A stretch of 11,577 nucleotides of DNA from DATAPE01 sp036265345 (lineage in GTDB: Bacteria > Actinomycetota > CADDZG01 > WHSQ01): positions 1-11,577 of the forward strand of contig DATAPE010000011.1 in NCBI GenBank assembly GCA_036265345.1, read 5' to 3'. Within the stretch, counting starts at the first letter, position 1. Each line of letters starts with the position of its first letter. This document shows, in pieces, positions 1-6,035 of this stretch. Made by a program: the position numbers and the translations under genes. Below the pieces are notes generated by a model. The model saw nothing but the letters and a program-made list of their open reading frames with translations. It searched no databases and was not told where the DNA came from.

Positions 1-864
1 GCCTCGACCAGCACAGACGCTCCCACGCTCTACCGTCTGCTCCGCGCGCTTGCGGCGGCCGGCGTTCTGAGTGAGGAGGAGGGGCGACGGTTTGCCCTCA
101 CTCCGATAGGCGAGCAGCTCCGGAGCGATCATCCGCAGTCACTCGGTGGCTGGGCCGCGTACATCGGGCGGCCGTACTACTGGGACGCGTGGGGTCATCT
201 CCTCGAGAGCGTCCGCACCGGCGAGAATGCCTTTCATCTTCGGAGCGGTACGGACGTCTGGAGTTACCGCGCCGAACATCCCGACGAGGGCGCGATCTTC
301 GATCGCGCGATGGTGGCCCAAACGGGCGCGTCGAATCAGGCGGTGCTCGACGCGTACGACTTCGGTCGATTCCGAACCGTGTGCGACGTCGGCGGAGGCT
401 ACGGCGCTGTTTTGGCTTCTCTCCTCCAGAAGTACCCGGCGATGCGGGGAATCCTGTTCGATCAGCCACACGTTGTTGCGAACGCCGAGGACGTCCTCCG
501 CGCTGTCGCTGACCGATGTCAAGTGGTGGCCGGAAGCTTCTTCGAGTCGGTACCGGAGGGCGTTGACGCGTACATCCTCAGGGCGATCATCCACGACTGG
601 GAGGACGAGCAGGCGACGAGGATTCTCCGCGCCTGCCGGAGGGCCGTGAACGGCGGATCGCTTCTCGTCATCGAGCGCGTCGTCGGCGAACCCAACGAGG
701 ATCTGGCGTCGAAGCTGAGCGACTTGAACATGCTGGTGTCCCCCGGGGGCCGGGAACGAACGGTCGAGGAGTTCCGGGCACTCTTCAAGGCGGCGGGGTT
801 CGAGCTCGACGGCGTCACCAGAACATCGAGCGGATTCGCCGTTATCGAGGGGATCCCCGAATAA
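1..864 (+). CDS. SAM-dependent O-methyltransferase, family 2 (5' end outside window)
   Basis: The reading frame is open from the first base to TAA at 862-864, giving 287 visible residues; the true start lies upstream. Visible residues about 5-40 form the end of a winged-helix dimerisation domain (TDAPTLYRLLRALAAAGVL, then the wing FALTPIGEQL). The Rossmann methyltransferase domain follows, with the SAM-binding motif DVGGGYG at 129-135 and the segment ILRAIIHDW, whose His (residue 198) is the usual general base of plant-type and bacterial O-methyltransferases (Methyltransf_2, hydroxyneurosporene/O-demethylpuromycin type). The family methylates hydroxyl groups of small aromatic or polyketide-like molecules; the substrate cannot be read from sequence. 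It ends with IEGIPE, where this family normally stops, so the C terminus looks complete. It converges on the dehydrogenase that follows, with 81 bases between the stops and no clear terminator. Confidence 0.9.
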   Translation, partial: ASTSTDAPTLYRLLRALAAAGVLSEEEGRRFALTPIGEQLRSDHPQSLGGWAAYIGRPYYWDAWGHLLESVRTGENAFHLRSGTDVWSYRAEHPDEGAIFDRAMVAQTGASNQAVLDAYDFGRFRTVCDVGGGYGAVLASLLQKYPAMRGILFDQPHVVANAEDVLRAVADRCQVVAGSFFESVPEGVDAYILRAIIHDWEDEQATRILRACRRAVNGGSLLVIERVVGEPNEDLASKLSDLNMLVSPGGRERTVEEFRALFKAAGFELDGVTRTSSGFAVIEGIPE

Positions 865-945
865 TCAGAGTTCTGTCCCGTCGCCTCACGTCGTCCTCGT
901 ATTGCATTGACCAAGGCCGGGGCCATCGTGGGTCGCGGGGGAGAG

Positions 946-1782
946 CTAGGCCCAGGTACCCGCCCAGTGCTCCTCCCAGAAAGCAGACTGCTGCTTGCCG
1001 TCGAGGTCGGTGAAACCGTACTCGCGAGCAAGTTCAGGGGTCGTGAAGACCCTGCCTGACTTGGCTAGTACTTTGTCGTCAGCAGCCAGTGCTGCGATCG
1101 CACGTCCGGGGAACTCGGCCGACTCGGCCTTGGCCGCTTCCTCTTGCGTCAGGTCCATCCGTTCCAGACGCATGAAACCTGGTGACACCGCGATGCACGC
1201 GATGCCATGCGGCCGGAGATCGTCGGCCATCTGCTCGGTCAGCTTGTTGGTTGCGTTCTTGACCACTTCGTAGAAGGCGTGGCCGTGAGGTCGGTCGAGT
1301 ACCCAGGTGACGTTCACGATCAGTCCACCGCCGGCCTCGATCATCATCGGTGCCGCGAGGGTGGACGCGAAAGCCGTCGCCCGCAGGCCGCCTGTAAACA
1401 TCAGATCCCAGTGACGCCATTCGATCTCCCAAAAATCAAGCGACGAGTCGGGGGAGATCTCGTAGCCGCTCCACGCGTTGTTAACGAGTACATCGAGACG
1501 CCCTTGCTCCTTGCGAATGCGATCGAAGAGCGCCTCGACCTGGGCATCGTCGGTATGGTCGCAGCGCACGGCGATGCCCGTACCGCCGCGTGCGGTCAGC
1601 AACTCAGCGGTGTCATCGATCGTCCCAGGACGGTCCAGCGTCGTCGGCTGTCCGCGAACACTGCGCCCAGTGACATAGACGGTCGCTCCTTGCTCGCCCA
1701 GCACGACCGCTATCCCCTTGCCGCCGCCACGGCTGGCACCAGTAACCAATGCGACCTTCCCCGAGAGCCGTGGCTCGCCCAT
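946..1782 (-). CDS. Short-chain dehydrogenase/reductase (DHRS1-like SDR)
   Basis: A 278-residue cytosolic NAD(P)-dependent oxidoreductase of the classical SDR fold. Seen: cofactor loop TGASRGGGKG from residue 14, NNAW (101-104) in place of the usual NNAG, catalytic YEVVK (Tyr171, Lys175), and SPGFMR after the active site. The sequence resembles the DHRS1-like branch (ATVYVTGRS after the glycine loop); the substrate is unknown. The usual active-site Ser is replaced: the strand reads NVTW and the nearest hydroxyl residue is Thr159, 12 residues before the Tyr. I chose ATG 1782 because family homology begins at MGEPRLSGKVALVTG and because a TACCGT -10-like hexamer lies 8 bases upstream, suggesting a leaderless or near-leaderless mRNA. 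An in-frame ATG at 1854 would add 24 low-complexity residues. It is divergent from the membrane methyltransferase at 1965. Confidence 0.88.
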   Translation of the reverse strand: MGEPRLSGKVALVTGASRGGGKGIAVVLGEQGATVYVTGRSVRGQPTTLDRPGTIDDTAELLTARGGTGIAVRCDHTDDAQVEALFDRIRKEQGRLDVLVNNAWSGYEISPDSSLDFWEIEWRHWDLMFTGGLRATAFASTLAAPMMIEAGGGLIVNVTWVLDRPHGHAFYEVVKNATNKLTEQMADDLRPHGIACIAVSPGFMRLERMDLTQEEAAKAESAEFPGRAIAALAADDKVLAKSGRVFTTPELAREYGFTDLDGKQQSAFWEEHWAGTWA

Positions 1783-1964
1783 AGCTGGGAACGGTAGTCC
1801 ACCCTTCGAGTTCAGATCGGCGCGTGATCCTTGCTCACTGTCTGTCCTGGGCATCCCTGCCCAGCGACGGCGACCGTCGATCGACTCTGGCCGGTCCTGG
1901 AATCGGGCTCTTCGTCTGTGACAGGACGCATTCTCGAGTCGAATTGACAGCGCGGAGGACTAGG

Positions 1965-2594
1965 GTGAATCACGTGATCGGTTCGGATGTTCCTGCGCTC
2001 GTGAACGTGGGTCTTACTACTTGCTGGGTGATCACAGGGATCGTCTGGGTCGCGGGGGCGCTGTACAACGCACAGCGGGGGCCGCGGGCGCAAACCAGAT
2101 TGCGCGCTTCGAACGTGTGGACCATTCTGGTGGTGGCGGCACTTGCGGTGACGCTCAACAAGGTCTTCCCGGGATCAGACTCGGCCACGGCGACGGTCAG
2201 AACATCCTGGGTTCAGATTCTCGGCTTGGCCTTCCTGGTGTGCTCGACCGTGTTCACGCTGTGGGCCCGCGTCGCCCTGGGCACGATGTGGAGCTCTACG
2301 CCTACGGTCAAGATCCAACACCAGCTTCGCACCGGCGGTCCCTACGCGGTGGCCCGCCATCCGATCTACACGGGCCTGCTGGGGATGTTGTTGGGGAGTG
2401 TCCTCATGGTCGGAGTCGGCCCGTGGCTGGTGGCCTTCGTCGTCTATCTCGTCTTCATCGAGATCCGGATCCATTTTGAGGAGAAGCTCATGCTCGAGAG
2501 CTTCCCCGAGGCTTACTCGCGATACCGCCGAGCTGTACCGCAGCTCGTCCCGGGACTCCGCAGGCTGCATCGGTCCAGGCCGGCTCACACCTGA
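1965..2594 (+). CDS. Isoprenylcysteine carboxyl methyltransferase (ICMT)/phospholipid methyltransferase family membrane protein
   Basis: A 209-residue integral membrane protein. Hydrophobic segments lie at about 12-34, 50-68, 82-104 and 134-168. The C-terminal half carries the family signature LRTGGPYAVARHPIYTG (121-137) and the acidic segment EEKLMLESFPEAYSRYRR (172-189), which build the SAM site in ICMT/PEMT-type methyltransferases. Bacterial members methylate lipids or other small hydrophobic substrates; the target here is unknown. The start is GTG 1965, preceded by GGAGG at 1954-1958 with 6-base spacing; the frame stays open upstream to 1824, but that stretch (1824-1964) is not hydrophobic and does not look like the family. 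It lies alone between the divergent dehydrogenase and the small coiled-coil gene downstream. Confidence 0.87.
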   Translation: MNHVIGSDVPALVNVGLTTCWVITGIVWVAGALYNAQRGPRAQTRLRASNVWTILVVAALAVTLNKVFPGSDSATATVRTSWVQILGLAFLVCSTVFTLWARVALGTMWSSTPTVKIQHQLRTGGPYAVARHPIYTGLLGMLLGSVLMVGVGPWLVAFVVYLVFIEIRIHFEEKLMLESFPEAYSRYRRAVPQLVPGLRRLHRSRPAHT

Positions 2595-2712
2595 TTTGGC
2601 TTGAGCCGGAGACCGCGTTTTTCTGGGCGCTGCAAGCCGGCGCGTCCGGCGACCGGGATCCAGCCGCCGGAACTGCGCCGTTTGTGTCACAGGTGCTTGG
2701 TAGGTTCCAGCT

Positions 2713-2972
2713 ATGCAGGCACAGGCATGGACGGCGATAGGGTTTCTAGCGGCCACGCTGCTCGAGCGCTCTTCTATCTGGGCAATCGGATCGACGCTGT
2801 GGGTACCAGGATGGATGCTCTGAGTTCCGAGTTGCGAGGTGGGTTTCAAGCACAGGCCGCACGGTTGGATGCACTCGCAGTACGGGTGGAGGAGCAAGGC
2901 ATGCAGCTCGCCGACCGCATCTGCGAGCTTGCCGTCAAACTCGACGATCACCTCAGGTGGCACGCCGGCTAA
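2713..2972 (+). CDS. Small membrane-anchored coiled-coil protein, apparently frameshifted near 2764
   Basis: Two overlapping frames make sense only if joined. The frame from ATG 2713 gives MQAQAWTAIGFLAATLL, a transmembrane anchor, then degrades and stops soon after 2820. The next frame reads ALFYLGNRIDAVGTRMDALS from 2766 and continues as a heptad-like coiled coil (RIDAVGTRMDAL, RLDALAVRVEEQ) to TAA 2970-2972. Restoring one base at about 2764 gives a continuous protein of about 86 residues. From memory, small proteins with an AWT-Ile-Gly/Leu-Leu anchor leading into RIDALGAR-type repeats recur in high-GC Actinomycetota; function unknown. Without the repair, the second frame alone could start at ATG 2727 (81 residues), losing the anchor. 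TAGGTT at 2701-2706, six bases before ATG 2713, supports that start as leaderless. Either a real indel mutation or a sequence error. Confidence 0.6.
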
Positions 2973-2981
2973 GAGCCGGCG
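2963..2981. terminator. GC-rich hairpin between convergent stops
   Basis: CGCCGGC and GCCGGCG arms (2963-2969 and 2975-2981) around a 5-base loop, spanning the TAA of the coiled-coil gene and lying just beyond the TAG of the scramblase-like gene (2990-2992). The position suits a bidirectional terminator, but there is no T-run on either side, so termination is inferred from position only. Confidence 0.35.
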
Positions 2982-2989
2982 GCGCGCGC

Positions 2990-3622
2990 CTAACCCAGGA
3001 AGTCGGTGATGTCGCTCGCGTCCAGTCCGCGCGGGTCTTGTTTGAGAGCCGTGTCGACGGCCGTGGCTGCAGCGATCGTCAGAAGTCTGAGGTCGCCGCC
3101 AAGAGAAGGTGCGATATCGACGATGTAGTTGTCGGCGGCGGTGAAGGCCGCCTTCAAGACGCCGACGAACTTCTTGTCGATCCGGCCCACCTCTGAGCCG
3201 GTTGCATCGACGATGGCGAAGTCCCACGCACGCCAATTCTCCGCCTGGATCTCGCCCAGGGAAGCGCCGTTGGTGTCCACCAGGTTGAAGCGGATCTTGC
3301 CGAAGACGTTCTCTTGCACGATCTCACCGATCGGCCGGCCACTGCCGTCCTCAACCTGCAGCCGTGACTTGAACACCTTTCTTGGGCGGGTCATCTGGAG
3401 CACCTTCGTCCCATCGGCGTCGTAAACGGCGAGTCGATGCGTCAGGAACTGATCTACGTTGGTGGCGAATCGAAGCACCTTCTTGAGCTTGCTCTGCCCT
3501 TCCTCCTGAACGTATCCGAGCTCGCCCCCTTCGGCATCTCGGATGTCATATTGATTCGTTAGCTCGATCAATTTGGCCTTTTGACTGATCACGAGCCTGT
3601 CTGCCGCCAAGAGCTGCGCCAT
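2990..3622 (-). CDS. Scramblase/LURP-one-related family protein
   Basis: A 210-residue protein of the tubby-like C-terminal fold group that contains phospholipid scramblases and plant LURP-one proteins. Features that match the actinobacterial scramblase-like family: LVISQKAKLIELTNQYDI near the N terminus, repeated beta-hairpins with D-(A/G)-x-G turns (DAEGGE, DADGTK, EDGSGR), the block IGEIVQENVFGKIRF, then AENWRAWDF, and the C-terminal segment ADNYIVDI followed by TAVDTALKQDPRG. There is no signal peptide; the mildly hydrophobic stretch LRLLTIAAATAVDTAL near the C terminus may touch the membrane. Role in bacteria is not established. Start chosen at ATG 3622, where homology begins and an AGGAG lies 4 bases upstream; the frame runs on to 3682 but those residues look non-coding. 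Divergent from the VOC gene at 3712. Confidence 0.85.
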   Translation of the reverse strand: MAQLLAADRLVISQKAKLIELTNQYDIRDAEGGELGYVQEEGQSKLKKVLRFATNVDQFLTHRLAVYDADGTKVLQMTRPRKVFKSRLQVEDGSGRPIGEIVQENVFGKIRFNLVDTNGASLGEIQAENWRAWDFAIVDATGSEVGRIDKKFVGVLKAAFTAADNYIVDIAPSLGGDLRLLTIAAATAVDTALKQDPRGLDASDITDFLG

Positions 3623-3699
3623 TTCTCTCCTATCGCCCATCGGTGATTGCAGGTCGTGCTTCTCAGGTTCAATCGTGAGCACTCGATCTCTTACTGGTC

Positions 3700-3712
3700 T
3701 AGCGTAAACCGG
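3700..3712 (+). promoter_or_regulatory. -10-like hexamer of a probable leaderless transcript
   Basis: TAGCGT (3700-3705) fits TAnnnT and ends 6 bases before GTG 3712. The first TA-G of the hexamer is itself an in-frame stop, so translation cannot begin farther upstream, and no Shine-Dalgarno is present. Transcription starting on or next to the GTG would give a leaderless mRNA. No convincing -35 was found. Confidence 0.4.
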
Positions 3713-4104
3713 TGCTAGGGCAGGAAGCTCGCCTTGTCTATCTTTACGTTGGATCTGCCGATGTCGAATCCGACCTCGGCTTCTACCGGGATCAACTCGG
3801 CGCAGAGGTAGCGTGGAGAGCTCAAGCGTTCGGCGCGGACGTTGCCGCGGTAAGGCTCGGCGAGGGGCCTTTGCTCCTGCTCGCAGACCACGAACCGGCC
3901 CCGAGCGTCTTGTGCATCTGGGCGGTCACGGATCTCGACGCGGCTGTCGCCGAGCTCAGATCGAGGGGGTGGGCCGGAGATGATGTCAGGGTCGAGGTCC
4001 CGGACGGTACCTGTTTGGTCTTGTCGGATCCCTCTGGGAACCGGCTCGGACTACTGCTGCAAACGCGCCCCAACGCGATGCAAGCTCACCGTCCCGGTTC
4101 CTAG
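3712..4104 (+). CDS. VOC superfamily (glyoxalase/bleomycin-resistance fold) protein
   Basis: A 130-residue single-unit VOC protein with two beta-alpha-beta-beta-beta halves. The first half is LVYLYVGSADVESDLGFYRDQLGAEV, the second begins at CIWAVTDLDAAVAELRSRGW and ends with VLSDPSGNRLGLLLQ, the typical DPxGN closing motif. Family members bind small molecules or catalyse metal-dependent reactions such as glyoxalase or dioxygenase chemistry. Here the usual metal ligands seem absent: the first strand has no His and the last strand reads GNRLGLLL where an E is common, so a metal-free binding or resistance-type role is more likely than an enzyme. GTG 3712 is the only usable start because an in-frame TAG sits at 3700-3702. 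It converges on the Nur-like gene. Confidence 0.8.
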   Translation: MLGQEARLVYLYVGSADVESDLGFYRDQLGAEVAWRAQAFGADVAAVRLGEGPLLLLADHEPAPSVLCIWAVTDLDAAVAELRSRGWAGDDVRVEVPDGTCLVLSDPSGNRLGLLLQTRPNAMQAHRPGS

Positions 4105-4134
4105 CGTCGTCCCTGGATGGTTCACCCGCGGGTC

Positions 4135-4587
4135 TCAGCCCTCGGAGTTAGCGCGGCCCGTTCTGGCGCACTCCGCGCACGTACCGTAGATGGCGAAGTG
4201 ATCGAAGTCCGCCTCGAAGCCATGAGCCTCGAGGAGCGAGCGCTGCAGGTTGCTGGTGGTTCGTTCGTCGATCTGCTGGGTGTGGCCGCAGATGCCGCAC
4301 ACCAGGTGGTGGTGCCTGCCGTGATCCGCAGCCTGATATTGCGCCACGCCGTGACCCATGTGAACGTGCGAGATGAGACCCACGTTCTCCAGGGCTTGGA
4401 GGTTCCGGTAAACGGTGGACGGACTGACCCCGGGCAGTCTCCGGGTCACCTCGGCGACGATGTCCTCGGCACTGAGATGACCGCCGCGGTCACAGATCGT
4501 TTCGAGGATCACCCGCCGCTGTGGTGTCACACGCGGGGTCAGTTCCTTGAGCTGGGCGAGCAGTTCCTCGGATCGCACCTTGGTCAC
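4135..4587 (-). CDS. nur: Fur-family metalloregulator, probably nickel-responsive Nur
   Basis: A 150-residue Fur-family repressor: winged-helix DNA-binding domain at about 1-85 (TPQRRVILETI, recognition helix SPSTVYRNLQALENVGL) and a dimerisation domain with HHHLVCGICG. Two CxxC pairs (Cys97/100, Cys137/140) form the structural zinc site. The loop SHVHMGHG supplies His74 and His76, and His130 lies in DHFAIYGTC. As I recall the Streptomyces coelicolor Nur structure, its Ni site is His70, His72 and His126; all three match with a constant offset of 4, and His33 of its second site matches His37. The gene starts 16 bases after the Ni/Co permease stop, so it is the distal gene of that operon, and a Nur-type palindrome lies upstream of the operon, implying autoregulation. 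Start is GTG 4587 with AGGT 5 bases upstream. Zur or Fur remain possible but fit the context less well. Confidence 0.82.
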   Translation of the reverse strand: MTKVRSEELLAQLKELTPRVTPQRRVILETICDRGGHLSAEDIVAEVTRRLPGVSPSTVYRNLQALENVGLISHVHMGHGVAQYQAADHGRHHHLVCGICGHTQQIDERTTSNLQRSLLEAHGFEADFDHFAIYGTCAECARTGRANSEG

Positions 4588-4603
4588 CCGGGACCTCGCT
4601 CCA

Positions 4604-5713
4604 TCAATCGGAGACCATCCCGCCCCAGCGTTCCTCCACCCGGCGGACCTTGAAGATCGCGATCGACGCCAGCCAGGCGAGAACGAAGCTGCCGACGATC
4701 CAGTAACCCAGAGATTCGAAGTTCAACCGGTTCAACCACGAGAAGAAGCCGTTCTGAACGTTGAGCTTGGCACTGGCGACTTGCAGATACTCGATCGTCC
4801 CCACACCCAGCGCCACGAACACGGACAGCGCCGTAGTAGTGATGTTGTAGTAGACCTTCCGAAGCGGACTCGTGAACGCCCATCCGTACGCCTTGGTCAT
4901 GAAGACACCATCTGTTGTGTCCATCAACGACATGCCGGCCGTGAACAAGATCGGAAGGGCGATGATGCCAAGGAACGGGATATGCACTGCCCCATGGTGC
5001 GCGGTGGAGGTCGTGGCCGCAGTTGCGGTGATCGCCAGTAGGCCAACCTCGCTCGCCGTGTCGAAACCCAGCCCGAACAGAACCCCGACCGGATACATGT
5101 GCCAACTCTCATTCACGAAACGGCGGAAGCGACTTCCCAGCAGGCGGTTCATGAAGCCACGCTGGAGCAACAGATCCTCTAGCTCGTCCTTTCTGTACAG
5201 TCCTCTCTTGAGCTCACGGTAGACCTTCACGATTCCGATGAGCACGACGAGGTTGAACAGTCCGACTATCCACAAGAAGGTCCCCGAAACGGTCGCGCCG
5301 ATGAGACCCCCGACGTTTTGGAAGGTGTTGAGGTGCCGCTGCACCGCCTGCGCTGCAACCGCCACACCGATCGCGAGTGAGAACACGATCGTGGAATGAC
5401 CCAACGAGAAGAAGAAGCCCACCCCCAGCGGGCGCTTTCCCTTCTGCATCAGGAAGCGGGTGGTGTCGTCGACTGCGGATATGTGGTCCGCGTCGAATGC
5501 ATGACGCAGGCCGAAGGTGTAGGCCAGCGCTCCCGCCCCCGCGTAGACGCGGCCAAAATCGTGGGCGTAGAGGAGAAAGAAGCCCCACCCGAGAACGTGC
5601 AGCGCCGCTATGACTCCATAGAATCCGCTGAGGCGGACCCATTCCGACGGGGCAAAGCCCAAGCGAGTGGGGGATACCGCCTGGCTCTTGGAGCTGTCCG
5701 TGCTTGTTACCAC
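4604..5713 (-). CDS. nicT: NiCoT-family nickel/cobalt permease (NixA/HoxN/NicT type)
   Basis: A 369-residue inner-membrane secondary transporter for Ni2+ and/or Co2+, usually with eight membrane segments. All family signatures are present in order: RHAFDADHISAVD (70-82) with the metal-selecting HxxxxxH pattern in the second membrane helix, FSLGHSTIV (102-110), GLGFDTASEVGLL (214-226) and LFTAGMSLMDTTDG (256-269). Length fits the family. The nickel-versus-cobalt preference cannot be read directly, but the adjoining Nur-like regulator and Nur-box-like operator point to nickel, which would feed enzymes such as urease, hydrogenase or Ni-superoxide dismutase encoded elsewhere. The start is GTG 5713 with GGGGAGG 4 bases upstream. 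First gene of a two-gene operon with the regulator. Confidence 0.95.
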   Translation of the reverse strand: MVTSTDSSKSQAVSPTRLGFAPSEWVRLSGFYGVIAALHVLGWGFFLLYAHDFGRVYAGAGALAYTFGLRHAFDADHISAVDDTTRFLMQKGKRPLGVGFFFSLGHSTIVFSLAIGVAVAAQAVQRHLNTFQNVGGLIGATVSGTFLWIVGLFNLVVLIGIVKVYRELKRGLYRKDELEDLLLQRGFMNRLLGSRFRRFVNESWHMYPVGVLFGLGFDTASEVGLLAITATAATTSTAHHGAVHIPFLGIIALPILFTAGMSLMDTTDGVFMTKAYGWAFTSPLRKVYYNITTTALSVFVALGVGTIEYLQVASAKLNVQNGFFSWLNRLNFESLGYWIVGSFVLAWLASIAIFKVRRVEERWGGMVSD

Positions 5714-5750
5714 CGTGCCTCCCCTATGCCGTGGGCCGCAAACTAATGCT

Positions 5751-5769
5751 ATTGCGACTCATTCGCAAT
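5751..5769. promoter_or_regulatory. Nur-box-like operator palindrome
   Basis: ATTGCGACTCATTCGCAAT is a perfect inverted repeat with 7-base arms and a 5-base centre. Its core, TTGCGA-n5-TCGCAA, has the spacing and outer bases of the Streptomyces Nur consensus tTGCaa-n5-ttGCAA (recalled). It lies 38 bases upstream of the permease GTG and directly abuts the AAGGAG (5770-5775) of the rightward small gene, so one regulator dimer could act on both directions. A TAGCAT on the minus strand (5751-5746) touches the repeat and could be the -10 of the permease operon. Other Fur-family proteins can use similar palindromes. Confidence 0.75.
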
Positions 5770-5785
5770 AAGGAGCCAACTCGGA

Positions 5786-6001
5786 TTGCCCCTGGAAAAG
5801 GACATTAAAGACAAACAGGTACAGGCCGATATAGATGACATGATCTTTCGACACCGGCAAGTTCAGATCCGCAAGCGCACTCCCGCCGACGCGGGACGGG
5901 CCGCGGTGGCGGGGCTAAAGAACAGCCACTATTGCGAGCACGGCGAGGTGCGAACCTTCTGCGCGAAGAGGCATGTGGGCGACCGTTACCAGGCTCCCTA
6001 A
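5786..6001 (+). CDS. Unrecognised 71-residue Cys/His protein, possible small metal-binding protein
   Basis: I do not recognise this protein. It has a charged N-terminal half, likely helical (LEKDIKDKQVQADIDDMIF), then a basic stretch and a C-terminal cluster HYCEHGEVRTFCAKRH with His48, Cys50, His52, Cys59 and His63, a spacing that could hold one metal ion. It vaguely recalls the CEHGxxRxxCxxC zinc-ribbon pattern with the last Cys replaced by His. Start is TTG 5786, 10 bases after AAGGAG (5770-5775); a later in-frame ATG is at 5840 without a ribosome site. Codon choice is G/C-rich at third positions in the second half, as expected for a real gene here. It is divergent from the nickel operon and its leader touches the Nur-box-like palindrome, so nickel-controlled expression is a reasonable inference. 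It converges on the c-di-GMP gene with 34 bases between. Confidence 0.5.
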   Translation: MPLEKDIKDKQVQADIDDMIFRHRQVQIRKRTPADAGRAAVAGLKNSHYCEHGEVRTFCAKRHVGDRYQAP

Positions 6002-6035
6002 CGGCGGCGCTGACCAACCGCTGGCATGACCGGTT

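Noticed and set aside
1944..1949. Perfect TTGACA as a -35 for the membrane methyltransferase
   Set aside because: It is only 15 bases before the GTG; the matching -10 would fall inside the gene.
1969..1978. Palindrome ATCACGTGAT at the methyltransferase start
   Set aside because: It lies within the first codons, is short and alone; chance is likely.
2175..3236. 353-codon open frame on the minus strand
   Set aside because: It runs across three real genes, is rich in Arg, His and Pro, and shows no domain; it is a high-GC shadow frame.
4124..4133. Palindrome ACCCGCGGGT between the VOC and nur stops as a terminator
   Set aside because: With no central loop it leaves only about 3 base pairs and no T-run follows.
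6016..6035. AACCG/CGGTT inverted repeat between the convergent stops at 6001 and 6036
   Set aside because: Five base pairs with a 10-base loop and no T-run are too weak for a terminator call.
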